Assembly: GCF_014197265.1 (NCBI RefSeq)
Contig: NZ_JACIFH010000001.1
Span: 744,001-808,000 of the forward strand
Reading direction: 5' to 3'
Length of the DNA: 64,000 bases
DNA from: Microbacterium invictum
GTDB taxonomy: Bacteria; Actinomycetota; Actinomycetes; Actinomycetales; Microbacteriaceae
The notes below the pieces were generated by a model. The model saw only the letters and a program-made list of their open reading frames with translations. It did not search any database and had not been told where the DNA came from. Each line of letters starts with the position of its first letter. The stretch's first letter is position 1. Shown in pieces: positions 25,074 to 34,424 of this stretch. The translations under genes were made by a program, and so were the position numbers.

Positions 25074-28000
25074 ATGAGCACTCCGACCGCGCCCGCGACC
25101 TCGCGTGCCGTGTGCTCGTACTGCGGGGTCGGATGCGGGCTCACCGTCACCCGCGAGCGCGACGACGCGGGTGTGGAGCGCGTGGGGGCGGTGTCCGGCG
25201 ACAAGGCGCATCCGACCAACCGCGGCCGGCTGTGCACCAAGGGCGCGACCCACCTGGAGCTCATGACGGCGCCCGGCCGGATGACCAGCGCGCTCGTGCG
25301 GACGGCGCGGGGCGCGGCCCCGGGATCCGTCCCACTCGACGAAGCCGTCCGCCTGGCGGGGGAGCGGCTGCGCGAGATCGTCGCCGCGCACGGGCCGGAT
25401 GCCGTGGCGGTGTACGTCTCGGGACAGATGTCGATCGAGGCCCAGTATCTGGCGAACAAGCTGGTGAAGGGGTACCTGCGCGGCATCCACATCGAGTCGA
25501 ACTCGCGTCTGTGCATGGCCTCGGCGGGCACCGGCTACAAGCAGTCGCTCGGTGCCGACGGCCCGCCCGGCTCGTACGAGGATCTCGACCGGGCCGACCT
25601 GTTCCTCGTGATCGGCTCGAACATCGCCGACTGCCATCCGATCCTGCACCTGCGCATGGCCGATCGGCTCAAGCAGGGCGCTCGGCTGATCGTCGTCGAT
25701 CCGCGGCGGACGGCGTCGGCCGAACGCGCCGACCTGTTCCTGCAGATCAGGCCGGGCACAGACCTGGCGCTGCTGAACGGGTTGCTCCACCTGCTCGTCG
25801 CCGCGGGCGACATCGACGACGCGTTCATCGACGCGCACACGAGCGGCTGGGAGGAGATGCCGGCGTTCCTGCTCGATTTCACCGCTGACCGCGTCGCGGC
25901 CGTGACGGGTCTGGCCGAGGAGGACATCCGGACGGCAGCACGCTGGATCGGCGAGGCCGGCGACTGGATGACCCTGTGGACGATGGGCCTCAACCAGTCC
26001 ACGCATGGCACGTGGAACACCAACGCCATCTGCAACCTGCACCTCGCGACCGGCGCGATCTGCCGGCCGGGCAGCGGGCCGTTCTCGCTCACCGGCCAGC
26101 CCAACGCGATGGGCGGCCGTGAGATGGGGTACATGGGGCCGGGGCTGCCGGGGCAGCGCACGGTGCTCTCGGCCGAGGACCGGGCGTACATGGAGCACGC
26201 CTGGAACCTCGAGCCCGGTGCGCTGCGCGCGCACTCCGGGCCCGGCACCATCGAGCTGTTCCGCGGCATGGCCGCCGGAGACATCAAGGCCGCGTGGATC
26301 ATCTGCACGAACCCCGTCGCCTCGGTCGGCAACCGGTCCACCGTCATCGACGGACTCCAGAACACGGATCTGGTGATCGTGCAGGACGTCTACGCTGACA
26401 CCGCCACGGCCGCCTACGCCGACATCCTGCTGCCGGCGGCGCTCTGGGTGGAATCGGACGCGGTGAGTGTCAACAGCGACCGCACGGTGAGCCTCAGCGC
26501 ACGTGCGGCCGACGCACCCGGCGATGCGCGGCCGGACTGGGACCTCATCTGCGGTGTGGCCCGCGCGATGGGCTATGCGGAGGGGTTCGACTTCGGCGCG
26601 GCGGAGGAGGTGTTCGACGAGCTGCGGCAGTTCTGGAACCCGCAGACCGGATGGGACATGCGCGGCATCACCTATGACCGGCTGCGCACCGGTCCCGTGC
26701 AATGGCCGAGCCCCGCCGGCGACGCCGACACCCGGCATCCCATCCGGTACCGCAATGACGGGGTGAGCCAGAGCCTGCATGTCGCCGGCGACGGCACCGT
26801 GCCGGCACTGGCATTCCCGACACCCGATCGGCGCGCACGCTTCCTCGCCCGGCCGCACATGGACCCCGCCGAGATGCCCGACGACGAGTATCCGTTCACG
26901 CTCAACACCGGCCGGCTGCCGCACCAGTGGCACACCATGACCAAGACCGGGCGGGTCGCCAAGCTGATGAAGCTCACGCCCGAGCCGTTCGTCGAAGTGC
27001 ACCCCGTGGATGCCGCGGCTCTGGGCATCGCCCCGGGGGACCGCGTCGAGGTCACCTCCCGCCGCGGGAGCGCCGTGCTCGCCGCCGTGATCACCGATCG
27101 GGTGCACGCGGGAGGCGCCTTCGCACCGTTCCACTGGAACGACCAGCACGGCGAGCTGCTGACCGTCAACGCCGTCACCCAGGACGCCGTCGACTCCGAC
27201 AGCCTGCAGCCCGAGCTGAAGATCACTGCGGTCGCGCTGCGGCGGGTCGGGCCGGCTCCGATGCCCGCGTCGATGCCTCTGCCCGCGGCGACCGCTCCCG
27301 AACTGGATGACACCGAGCGTCTGTACCTGGCGGCGTTCCTGTCCGCCGTGCACGCCGAACCGACGGTCGAAGGGCTCATCCCCGTGGTGCCGCCGAATGC
27401 CCCGGTCAGCGCAGCGGCGCGCGCCTGGTTCGACGGACTGCTGGCCGGCACGTACTCGCGCATCCCGGCCGCGGGGTCGCAGACCTCCGCGACCGACCGC
27501 GAAGTGGTCGTGCTGTGGGCCTCGCAGACCGGCAACGCCGAAGAGCTCGCGACCACCGCTGCGTCGACATTGGGCGGCCGGGGGTTCGCGGTGCGCACGG
27601 CCAGCATGAGCGAGGTGCGCGCGACCGAACTGACCGCGATGCGCGACGTGCTCGTGATCACCTCGACCTTCGGCGACGGCGAGGCACCAGACAACGGTCG
27701 CGACTTCTGGCGTGAGCTGGCCGACGACGCAGCGCCGGCCCTGCCCGGACTCCGCTACGCCGTACTCGCCATGGGCGACTCCAGCTACGACCGGTTCTGC
27801 GGGCACGGCCGCAGCATCGACGAACGGCTCGCCGCGCTGGGCGCGACGCCGTTGCTGCCTCGCCTGGACTGCGAGTCGGACTTCGCCGACGCGGCGTCGG
27901 CGTGGCTCGATGCGGCGCTCGAGGTGCTCCTCGACGGGCCTGCTCCTGCCACGACGCCGGAGGCCCCGGCATCCACCCCCGCCGCGCGCCTGTTCACCCG

Positions 28001-29102
28001 CGCGAACCCGGTGCCGGGTCGACGCGCCCTCAACCGGCTGCTCAGCGGCGAAGGATCGGCCAAAGAAGTGCGACAGATCGGCTTCGACCTGTCGATGACG
28101 GGCGCCCGGTATCGCGCGGGCGACTCGCTCGGCGTGATCTGCGCCAACAGGGCACCGCTGGTGGACGAGTGGCTGGCGGCGGCGGGCGTGTCGGCGGGTG
28201 AGATCGTCGAGGTCGATGGCCGGGAACGGACGATGGCCGATGCACTCCGTGACCGGCTCGACGTGACCAAGATCACACCGGCACTGCTGGACTTCCTCGC
28301 CGAGCGCAGCCGTGACGGCGAGCTGGCGGCGCTGCTCCGGCGTGAGAACAGGATCCGGCGCGATCAGTTCCTGTGGGCGCAGCAGGCGGTCGATCTCGTG
28401 CACCGGTTCCCCGTGATCGCGACCGCGCAGGAGTGGGCCGATGTGCTGCCGAAGCTGCAGCCGCGCCAGTATTCCATCTCGTCCAGCCCCAAGACTGACC
28501 CCGCCGAGTTGCAGCTGACCGTGTCGACGGTGCGGTTCACGACCGAGCAGGGACGTCGGCGGGGCGGGGTCGGTTCGACATTCCTCGCCGACGGCACGGG
28601 CGACGTCTCGATGTTCCTGCAGTCCACCGCGCACTTCCGCCCGCCGGCCGACCCGGGCGCGGCCATGATCATGATCGGGCCGGGCACCGGCATCGCGCCG
28701 TTCCGCGCGTTCCTGCACGACCGGCGCGCCGACGGCCACACCGGCCGGAACTGGCTGTTCTTCGGAGAGCAGCACGCGGGCTCGGACTTCTACTACCGCG
28801 ACGAGCTGCTCGCGATGCACGACGACCGGTTCCTCACGCGGCTGGATCTCGCCTTCTCGCGCGACCAGCGGCAGAAGGTGTACGTGCAGCACCGGATGCT
28901 GGAACACGGCGCCCGGCTCTGGTCATGGCTGCAGGACGGCGCGTCGCTGTACGTCTGCGGCGACGCAGCACGGATGGCCCGCGACGTCGACGACACCCTG
29001 CTCGACATCCTCGCCCGGCACGGCGGGATGTCGGCCGAGGAGGCTGCCGAGTACCGGAGGGTGCTCGTCGCCGAGCACCGGTACGTCCGCGACGTGTACT
29101 AG
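25074..29102 (+). CDS. Assimilatory nitrate reductase fused to a CysJ-type flavoprotein reductase
   Basis: A 1342-residue fusion that should carry NADPH electrons to nitrate in one chain. Residues 1 to about 740 are a molybdopterin nitrate reductase: an N-terminal [4Fe-4S] site (CSYCGVGCG with a later Cys in RLCTKG), the molybdopterin domain, and a dinucleotide-binding domain. Residues about 808-950 are a flavodoxin-like FMN domain (WASQTGNAEELA). The rest is an FAD/NADPH reductase with RQYSISSSP, GPGTGIAPFRAFL and FFGEQHAGSDFYY. This bifunctional architecture is known in Actinobacteria. A GlnR-like box precedes it. The stop overlaps the convergent narK stop by 4 nt. Confidence 0.93.
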   Translation: MSTPTAPATSRAVCSYCGVGCGLTVTRERDDAGVERVGAVSGDKAHPTNRGRLCTKGATHLELMTAPGRMTSALVRTARGAAPGSVPLDEAVRLAGERLREIVAAHGPDAVAVYVSGQMSIEAQYLANKLVKGYLRGIHIESNSRLCMASAGTGYKQSLGADGPPGSYEDLDRADLFLVIGSNIADCHPILHLRMADRLKQGARLIVVDPRRTASAERADLFLQIRPGTDLALLNGLLHLLVAAGDIDDAFIDAHTSGWEEMPAFLLDFTADRVAAVTGLAEEDIRTAARWIGEAGDWMTLWTMGLNQSTHGTWNTNAICNLHLATGAICRPGSGPFSLTGQPNAMGGREMGYMGPGLPGQRTVLSAEDRAYMEHAWNLEPGALRAHSGPGTIELFRGMAAGDIKAAWIICTNPVASVGNRSTVIDGLQNTDLVIVQDVYADTATAAYADILLPAALWVESDAVSVNSDRTVSLSARAADAPGDARPDWDLICGVARAMGYAEGFDFGAAEEVFDELRQFWNPQTGWDMRGITYDRLRTGPVQWPSPAGDADTRHPIRYRNDGVSQSLHVAGDGTVPALAFPTPDRRARFLARPHMDPAEMPDDEYPFTLNTGRLPHQWHTMTKTGRVAKLMKLTPEPFVEVHPVDAAALGIAPGDRVEVTSRRGSAVLAAVITDRVHAGGAFAPFHWNDQHGELLTVNAVTQDAVDSDSLQPELKITAVALRRVGPAPMPASMPLPAATAPELDDTERLYLAAFLSAVHAEPTVEGLIPVVPPNAPVSAAARAWFDGLLAGTYSRIPAAGSQTSATDREVVVLWASQTGNAEELATTAASTLGGRGFAVRTASMSEVRATELTAMRDVLVITSTFGDGEAPDNGRDFWRELADDAAPALPGLRYAVLAMGDSSYDRFCGHGRSIDERLAALGATPLLPRLDCESDFADAASAWLDAALEVLLDGPAPATTPEAPASTPAARLFTRANPVPGRRALNRLLSGEGSAKEVRQIGFDLSMTGARYRAGDSLGVICANRAPLVDEWLAAAGVSAGEIVEVDGRERTMADALRDRLDVTKITPALLDFLAERSRDGELAALLRRENRIRRDQFLWAQQAVDLVHRFPVIATAQEWADVLPKLQPRQYSISSSPKTDPAELQLTVSTVRFTTEQGRRRGGVGSTFLADGTGDVSMFLQSTAHFRPPADPGAAMIMIGPGTGIAPFRAFLHDRRADGHTGRNWLFFGEQHAGSDFYYRDELLAMHDDRFLTRLDLAFSRDQRQKVYVQHRMLEHGARLWSWLQDGASLYVCGDAARMARDVDDTLLDILARHGGMSAEEAAEYRRVLVAEHRYVRDVY

Positions 29103-30499
29103 ATCCGCCGGTGCGCGAGCGACGCGCGGGGGACGATGTAGACGGCCACGGTGAGGGCGATCAGTGCGAGGTACGCGGCGACGAAGCCGTAGAAGGCGAC
29201 GGCGTAGCCGCCCGTGACCAGCTGCGAGGCGTTGAGCACCTGCGGGATCACGAACCCGCCGTACGCGCCGATGGCGGAGATGAGGCCGAGGGCGGCGGCG
29301 CCCTTGCGGGCGAACACGGCCGCCGCGGCGCTGCCCGGTTCGGCACCGGTCGCGATCGCCCGGGCGGCGAAGATGCTCGGGATCATCCGGTAGGTCGAGC
29401 CGTTGCCGATGCCGGTGGCGGCGAACAGCACCAGGAAGCACGCCAGGAACACGCCGAAGTTCTGCAGCGGCATCGTCCACACCAGGCTCACCGCCCCCAG
29501 TGCCATGGCCGACAGCGCGACGACGGTCACCCGGGCACCGCCGAGTCGGTCGGCGAGGCGTCCGCCGTAGGGCCGGGCAAGCGACCCGATGAGGGCGCCG
29601 AGGAAGGCCAGCGAGACCGCGGCGTGCCCGATCTGGATCGTCGACAGCTGGGGGAACTGGTCGGCGATGAGCTTGGGGAACACGCTCGCGAACCCGATGA
29701 ACGATCCGAACGTACCGATGTACAGCAGTGACATGAGCCACAGGTGGGGCTCGCGCAGGGCCGCCGCCGTGCCCGCGAAGTCGGCCTTCGCGTGGGAGAG
29801 GTTGTCCATGCACCGCCAGGCACCCAGCATCGCGACGATGATCAGCGGGATCCACATCCAGCCGGCGAGGGCGATGTTCAGCGTGGTTCCGGCGCCGAGG
29901 GTGACCACGATGGGGACGGCGAATTGCGCCACCGAGGTGCCGAGGTTGCCGCCGGCCGCGTTCAGTCCGAGCGCCCAGCCCTTCTCGCGCTGCGGGAAGA
30001 AGTACGTGATGTTCGACATCGAGCTGGCGAAGTTGCCTCCGCCGACACCGCCCAGCGCGGCGACGACCAGCAGCGCCCAGAACGGGGTACCGGGATCGGA
30101 GACCACGAAGCCCAGCAGCGTCGCCGGGATCAGCAGCAGGCCGGCTGAGATGATCGTCCAGTTGCGCCCGCCGACGACGGCCACCATGAACGTGTACGGG
30201 AAGCGGAGGGTCGCGCCCACCAGGCTCGGCACCGAGATGAGCCAGAACAGCTCCGAGCTGGTGAGCGTGAATCCGGCCGCCGGCAGCATCACCACGACGA
30301 TGCTCCACAGCTGCCAGACGATGAATCCGAGGAACTCCGCGAAGATCGACCATCCCAGGTTCCGCCGGGCGATTGCGCGGCCCTCGGCTTCCCACAGCTG
30401 CGGGTCCTCAGCGTTCCAGCCGTCGATCCACCGGCCCGGCCTGCGGGAGAGGACACGGGGTGCGCCGGTGATCGGCGCGGACGTGACGGTGGTGGTCAT
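29099..30499 (-). CDS. narK: Nitrate/nitrite transporter, NarK family (MFS)
   Basis: A 466-residue membrane transporter of the NNP branch of the major facilitator superfamily, likely nitrate uptake for assimilation. About 12 membrane spans can be counted. The nitrate signature GGGNFASSMSNITYFFP is near residue 165, and a second Gly-rich motif GIGNGSTYRMIP is near 390. AGGAGG lies 5 nt before the ATG. Its stop meets that of the nasA fusion gene at a shared CTAG, and a GlnR-like box lies about 125 nt upstream. Confidence 0.94.
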   Translation of the reverse strand: MTTTVTSAPITGAPRVLSRRPGRWIDGWNAEDPQLWEAEGRAIARRNLGWSIFAEFLGFIVWQLWSIVVVMLPAAGFTLTSSELFWLISVPSLVGATLRFPYTFMVAVVGGRNWTIISAGLLLIPATLLGFVVSDPGTPFWALLVVAALGGVGGGNFASSMSNITYFFPQREKGWALGLNAAGGNLGTSVAQFAVPIVVTLGAGTTLNIALAGWMWIPLIIVAMLGAWRCMDNLSHAKADFAGTAAALREPHLWLMSLLYIGTFGSFIGFASVFPKLIADQFPQLSTIQIGHAAVSLAFLGALIGSLARPYGGRLADRLGGARVTVVALSAMALGAVSLVWTMPLQNFGVFLACFLVLFAATGIGNGSTYRMIPSIFAARAIATGAEPGSAAAAVFARKGAAALGLISAIGAYGGFVIPQVLNASQLVTGGYAVAFYGFVAAYLALIALTVAVYIVPRASLAHRRI

Positions 30500-30622
30500 G
30501 GCAGCCTCCTGAGATGCGTCTGGTCCCACGCTAGGAACGGCGTGTTTCCCCCGGCATCCCGCCACTGTGAAGCCTGCGTCACGGTTCGCTCACGCCGGCA
30601 GGGGGAGTCATGACGGCTTCCG

Positions 30623-30638
30623 GTCACATCTCGGAAAC
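30623..30638 (+). promoter_or_regulatory. GlnR-like box between narK and trmD
   Basis: GTCAC-ATCTCG-GAAAC matches GTNAC-N6-GAAAC exactly. It sits 124-139 nt upstream of narK and 28-43 nt upstream of trmD, so it could affect either gene; narK is the expected target. Confidence 0.55.
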
Positions 30639-30665
30639 ACGTCCCGGTTGCCTACACTCGAAACC

Positions 30666-31358
30666 ATGCGCGTCGACATCGTCACGATCTTCCCCACGTT
30701 CTTCGACGTGCTCGACATCTCGCTGATCGGCAAGGCGCGGGGCAGCGGTCTGCTCGACATCCGCGCCCACGATCTGCGCGACTGGACGCACGATCGGCAC
30801 CGCACCGTCGACGACACGCCTTACGGCGGCGGTGCCGGCATGGTGATGAAGCCCGAGCCCTGGGGGGAGGCGCTCGATGCACTGCTGACCCCCGAGGCCG
30901 TGCTGATCGTGCCGTCGCCGGCGGGCGAGGTCTTCACTCAGCCCACCGCGCGTGAGCTGTCGGCCGAGGCGCACCTCGTCTTCGCCTGCGGCCGGTACGA
31001 GGGCATCGACCAGCGCGTCATCGACCACTACGCGCAGTCGCATCGCGTACGGCTGATCAGCCTCGGCGACTACGTGCTCAACGGCGGCGAGGTGGCGGCC
31101 ATGGCGATGGTCGAGGCGGTGTCGCGCCTGATCCCGGGCGTGGTCGGCAACCCGGCCAGTCTCGTCGAGGAGTCGCACGAGGACGGGCTGCTCGAGTACC
31201 CGAGCTACACGAAGCCTGCGCAGTGGCGCGGTGAGGACGTGCCTCCGGTGCTGCTGAGCGGCAATCACGGCGCGATCGCGCAGTGGCGGCGCGATCGCAG
31301 CCTTGAGCGCACCGAGCGTGTGCGGCCCGACCTGCTTCCGGAAGCGCCGGGCGCCTAG
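30666..31358 (+). CDS. trmD: tRNA (guanine-N1)-methyltransferase
   Basis: SPOUT enzyme that makes m1G37 in tRNAs and prevents frameshifting. The 230-residue product begins [15 protein letters not shown] and has the knot motifs [15 protein letters not shown] and [22 protein letters not shown] at 30653-30658 is 7 nt before the ATG, so a leaderless transcript is likely. In most bacteria trmD follows rimM directly; here nitrate and siroheme genes stand between them and nirD-nirB lies after it. The stop overlaps the nirD stop at a CTAG. Confidence 0.96.
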   Translation: MRVDIVTIFPTFFDVLDISLIGKARGSGLLDIRAHDLRDWTHDRHRTVDDTPYGGGAGMVMKPEPWGEALDALLTPEAVLIVPSPAGEVFTQPTARELSAEAHLVFACGRYEGIDQRVIDHYAQSHRVRLISLGDYVLNGGEVAAMAMVEAVSRLIPGVVGNPASLVEESHEDGLLEYPSYTKPAQWRGEDVPPVLLSGNHGAIAQWRRDRSLERTERVRPDLLPEAPGA

Positions 31359-31726
31359 GACCAGCGCACGAGCACGTCGCCGTCGCTGACGGCCGTCGGC
31401 CACACCCGCAGCGCGGCGGGGTCTTTGCCCTGCGTGTCGAGGCACATCCCGGTGCGCAGGTCGAAGACCTGCTTGTACATGGGCGATGCGACCGTGGGCG
31501 CCTCCTGCCGCGTGCCGACGATGCCGCGGGAGATGACGTGGGCGCCGCTGTACGGGTCGAGGTTCTGCACCGCGTGCACACGCCCGTCGGCGAGCAGGAA
31601 CAGGGCGATCTGGATGCCGTGGACCAGCGCCGCGCGCCCGCGCTCGGTCTCCAGCGCGTCCAGCGCGCACACCCGGATCCAGCTGGGCGACGTGACGGAC
31701 GGCACCTGCTCGTCGATGAGGGTCAT
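31355..31726 (-). CDS. nirD: Nitrite reductase small subunit NirD
   Basis: Small subunit of the cytoplasmic NADH-dependent nitrite reductase, with a Rieske-like fold. The 123-residue protein has [15 protein letters not shown], an ISRGIVG segment and [13 protein letters not shown]. The two Cys-His pairs of a true Rieske cluster are absent, as is normal for NirD. The ATG overlaps the nirB stop (ATGA). The gene ends against trmD at a shared CTAG. Confidence 0.93.
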   Translation of the reverse strand: MTLIDEQVPSVTSPSWIRVCALDALETERGRAALVHGIQIALFLLADGRVHAVQNLDPYSGAHVISRGIVGTRQEAPTVASPMYKQVFDLRTGMCLDTQGKDPAALRVWPTAVSDGDVLVRWS

Positions 31727-34296
31727 CGCCGCACCTCCAGAGTGGTTCCGGCGATCAGGACGCCGCCGGCCGATCGCTCCGCGACGGTCGCGGGGCGAGG
31801 CTGACCGCGCTCGGCCGTGTAGGCGAGCGAGGGATCGGGGGTGGCCGGCGCGTTGACGAACGACGCGAACCGGCGCAGCTTCTCGGGGTCGTCCAGAGTG
31901 GCCTTCCACTCGTCTTCGTAGGCGTCCACGTGCGTGGCCATCGCGGCATCCAGATCCGCGCAGATGCCGAGGCTGTCCTCGAAGATCACCTCTCGGAGGC
32001 CCTCGATACCCCGTTCGAGATCCTCGAACCACGGTGCGGTGCGCTGCAGCCGGTCGGCGGTGAAGATGTAGTACATCAGGAACCGGTCGATCGCGGTGAG
32101 CAGTTCGTCGTCGCTGAGCCCCTCGGCCAGCAGCACCGCGTGTCGCGGCGTGAACCCGCCGTTGCCGCCGACGTACATGTTCCAGCCCGCCTCGGTCGCG
32201 ATCACGCCGACGTCCTTGCCGCGAGCCTCCGCGCATTCGCGAGCGCAGCCCGAGACCCCGAGCTTGATCTTGTGCGGTGACCGCAGGCCGCGGTAGCGGA
32301 GCTCCAGCTGAACGGCCATGCCGACCGAGTCCTGGACGCCGTAACGGCACCAGGTCGACCCGACACAGGACTTCACCGTGCGCAGCGACTTTCCGTACGC
32401 GTGGCCGGACTCGAATCCGGCATCCACGAGCCGGCGCCAGATGTCGGGCAGCTGCTCGAGGCGCGCGCCGAACATGTCGATGCGCTGACCGCCGGTGATC
32501 TTCGTGTAGAGGCCGAAGTCCCGGGCCACCTGCCCGATGGCGACCAGGCCCTCGGGGGTGATCTCGCCGCCGGCGATGCGGGGCACCACGGAGTAGCTGC
32601 CGTCCTTCTGCATGTTCGCCATGACGTGGTCGTTGGTGTCCTGCAGGGTCGCGTTCTCACCCTCGAGCACGTGCCCACCGACCAGGGTCGAGAGGATGCT
32701 CGCCAGCGCGGGCTTGCAGATGTCGCAGCCGCGGCCGGTGCCGAAGCGTTCGATGACGGCGCTGAAGGTGCGCAGTCCCGAGACGCGCACGGCATCGAAC
32801 AGCTGTGCCCGCGACAGCGCGAAGTGCTCGCACATGGCGGTGCTCACCGTCGCGCCGCTTCGGGCGAGCTCGGTGCCGACGAGCTTCTTGATCATCGGGA
32901 CGCACGACCCGCAGGCCGCCCCGGCCTTCGTGCATGACTTGATGGATGCCACGTCGGCGCAGCCCTCGTCATGCACGGCGCTTCGGATGCGGCCGGCGCT
33001 CACGCTGTTGCATGAGCACACCAGGGCCTCGTCGGGGAGGTCCCCGTTGGGCGCGGCGACGCCGTCCGCCGGGAGCAGGTATGCGGCCGGATCGGCGCCG
33101 AGCGCACTGCCGACGAGCGGGCGCAGCGAGCCGTAGGCGCGCGCGTCGCCGACGAGGATGCCGCCCAGGAGTGTCGTGGCGTCGTCAGACAGGACGAGCT
33201 TCTTGTAGACGCCGCCGACCGGGTCGATGTAGACGACGTCGAGGGCGCCCGGGGTGGTCGCGAAGGCGTCGCCGAAGCTTGCGACATCGACCCCGTTGAG
33301 CTTGAGCTTGGTCGAGAGGTCGTAACCCGGGAAGGAGGCCTGACCGCCCAGCAGGCCGGTCGCGGCGACCTCGGCCATCGCGTACCCGGGGGCCACCAGG
33401 CCGACGCACTGGTCGTCGAAGCACGCGACTTCGCCGATCGCGAGGATGCGGGGGTCGCTCGTCGTGCACGCCTGGTCGATCCTGACGCCGCCGCGGGGGT
33501 GCACGTTGAGGCCCGCTGCCCGCGCGAGGTCGTCACGCGGACGAACGCCCACGGTGAACACGACCACGTCGGTGTGCGCGTACGAGCCGTCGCGGAACTC
33601 GAGTCCGGCGACGTGGCCGGAGCGGTCCGGGTCGATCCGCGTGGTGATCGTCTCGGTGCGCACGCCGATGCCGCGCGCCTCGATGAGGCGCCGCAGCACA
33701 CCGCCGGCGGCGTCGTCGAGCTGTGCCGACATGAGCCGATCGGCGGACTGGATGACGGTGCTGGTGACGTCGAGCTCCTGCAGCGCCCCGGCAGCCTCCA
33801 GGCCGAGCAGCCCGCCGCCGACCACGGTTCCGGTGAGCGGGCGGCCAAGCTCGGCGCGACGGCGCTGGACGAAGGCGCGGAGAGCCTCGACGTCGTCCAG
33901 CGTCCGGTAGACGAAGCACCCCGGGGTCTCGAATCCGTCGAGGGCCAGCTTGGCCGCGAGCGACCCCGTGGCCAGCACGAGCCGGTCGTACGCGACGCTG
34001 AGTCCGGAGACGGTCGTCACGCGCCGTGCCTTCCGGTCGATGCGCGCGGCCGCGTCCCCGCGGACGAACCGGACACGCGGGTCGGCGAGGACAGCGGCGT
34101 CGAGGGTGAGCTCGTCGGCATGCGCGGCGGTGAAGAACGAGGTCAGTGCGACACGGTCGTAGGGGTCGCGGTCCTCTTCGCCGATGACGGTGACGCGCCA
34201 TTGTTCACCGGCGCGGCTGAGCAGGCTCTCCGCGAACCGGTGGGCCACCATGCCCGCACCCACCACCACGGCGTGCTGCGCTGTCGTCTCGTCCAC
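31723..34296 (-). CDS. nirB: Nitrite reductase [NAD(P)H] large subunit NirB
   Basis: Reduces nitrite to ammonium in the cytoplasm using siroheme, a [4Fe-4S] cluster and FAD. The 857-residue protein has an FAD/NAD part (VVVGAGMVAHRFAESLL, then VVGGGLLGLEAAG), a BFD-like [2Fe-2S] domain near residues 425-475 (CSCNSVSAG and CGSCVP), and a siroheme domain with CVGSTWC near 643 and CAREC near 683. The GTG at 34296 has AGAGGGAG upstream and is preferred; an ATG at 34320 is the alternative. The region before it has scattered GTAAC and GAAAC half-sites but no exact GlnR pair. Confidence 0.94.
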   Translation of the reverse strand: MDETTAQHAVVVGAGMVAHRFAESLLSRAGEQWRVTVIGEEDRDPYDRVALTSFFTAAHADELTLDAAVLADPRVRFVRGDAAARIDRKARRVTTVSGLSVAYDRLVLATGSLAAKLALDGFETPGCFVYRTLDDVEALRAFVQRRRAELGRPLTGTVVGGGLLGLEAAGALQELDVTSTVIQSADRLMSAQLDDAAGGVLRRLIEARGIGVRTETITTRIDPDRSGHVAGLEFRDGSYAHTDVVVFTVGVRPRDDLARAAGLNVHPRGGVRIDQACTTSDPRILAIGEVACFDDQCVGLVAPGYAMAEVAATGLLGGQASFPGYDLSTKLKLNGVDVASFGDAFATTPGALDVVYIDPVGGVYKKLVLSDDATTLLGGILVGDARAYGSLRPLVGSALGADPAAYLLPADGVAAPNGDLPDEALVCSCNSVSAGRIRSAVHDEGCADVASIKSCTKAGAACGSCVPMIKKLVGTELARSGATVSTAMCEHFALSRAQLFDAVRVSGLRTFSAVIERFGTGRGCDICKPALASILSTLVGGHVLEGENATLQDTNDHVMANMQKDGSYSVVPRIAGGEITPEGLVAIGQVARDFGLYTKITGGQRIDMFGARLEQLPDIWRRLVDAGFESGHAYGKSLRTVKSCVGSTWCRYGVQDSVGMAVQLELRYRGLRSPHKIKLGVSGCARECAEARGKDVGVIATEAGWNMYVGGNGGFTPRHAVLLAEGLSDDELLTAIDRFLMYYIFTADRLQRTAPWFEDLERGIEGLREVIFEDSLGICADLDAAMATHVDAYEDEWKATLDDPEKLRRFASFVNAPATPDPSLAYTAERGQPRPATVAERSAGGVLIAGTTLEVRR

Positions 34297-34424
34297 GGCG
34301 TCACTCCCTCTCGCGATCATGGATCACGTTAGGGAAGCGGTGTTTCGCGGTCGCGGCCGCTGCGGTTACGCGCCGCGAACGTTTCTCTCACACCGGTGCG
34401 GGGGTCGGTGTGAGCCGGACGCGG

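Noticed and set aside
25053..28907. A 1284-codon open frame on the minus strand of the nitrate reductase gene
   Set aside because: It is the low-stop antisense frame common in high-GC DNA; it has Arg/His/Gly-rich composition and no known domain, while the plus strand encodes a clear enzyme.
34321..34424. A GlnR box upstream of nirB
   Set aside because: GTAAC and GAAAC half-sites are present but the spacing (N11 or N18) does not fit the N6 rule; GTTAC-N6-CGAAC is off at two bases.
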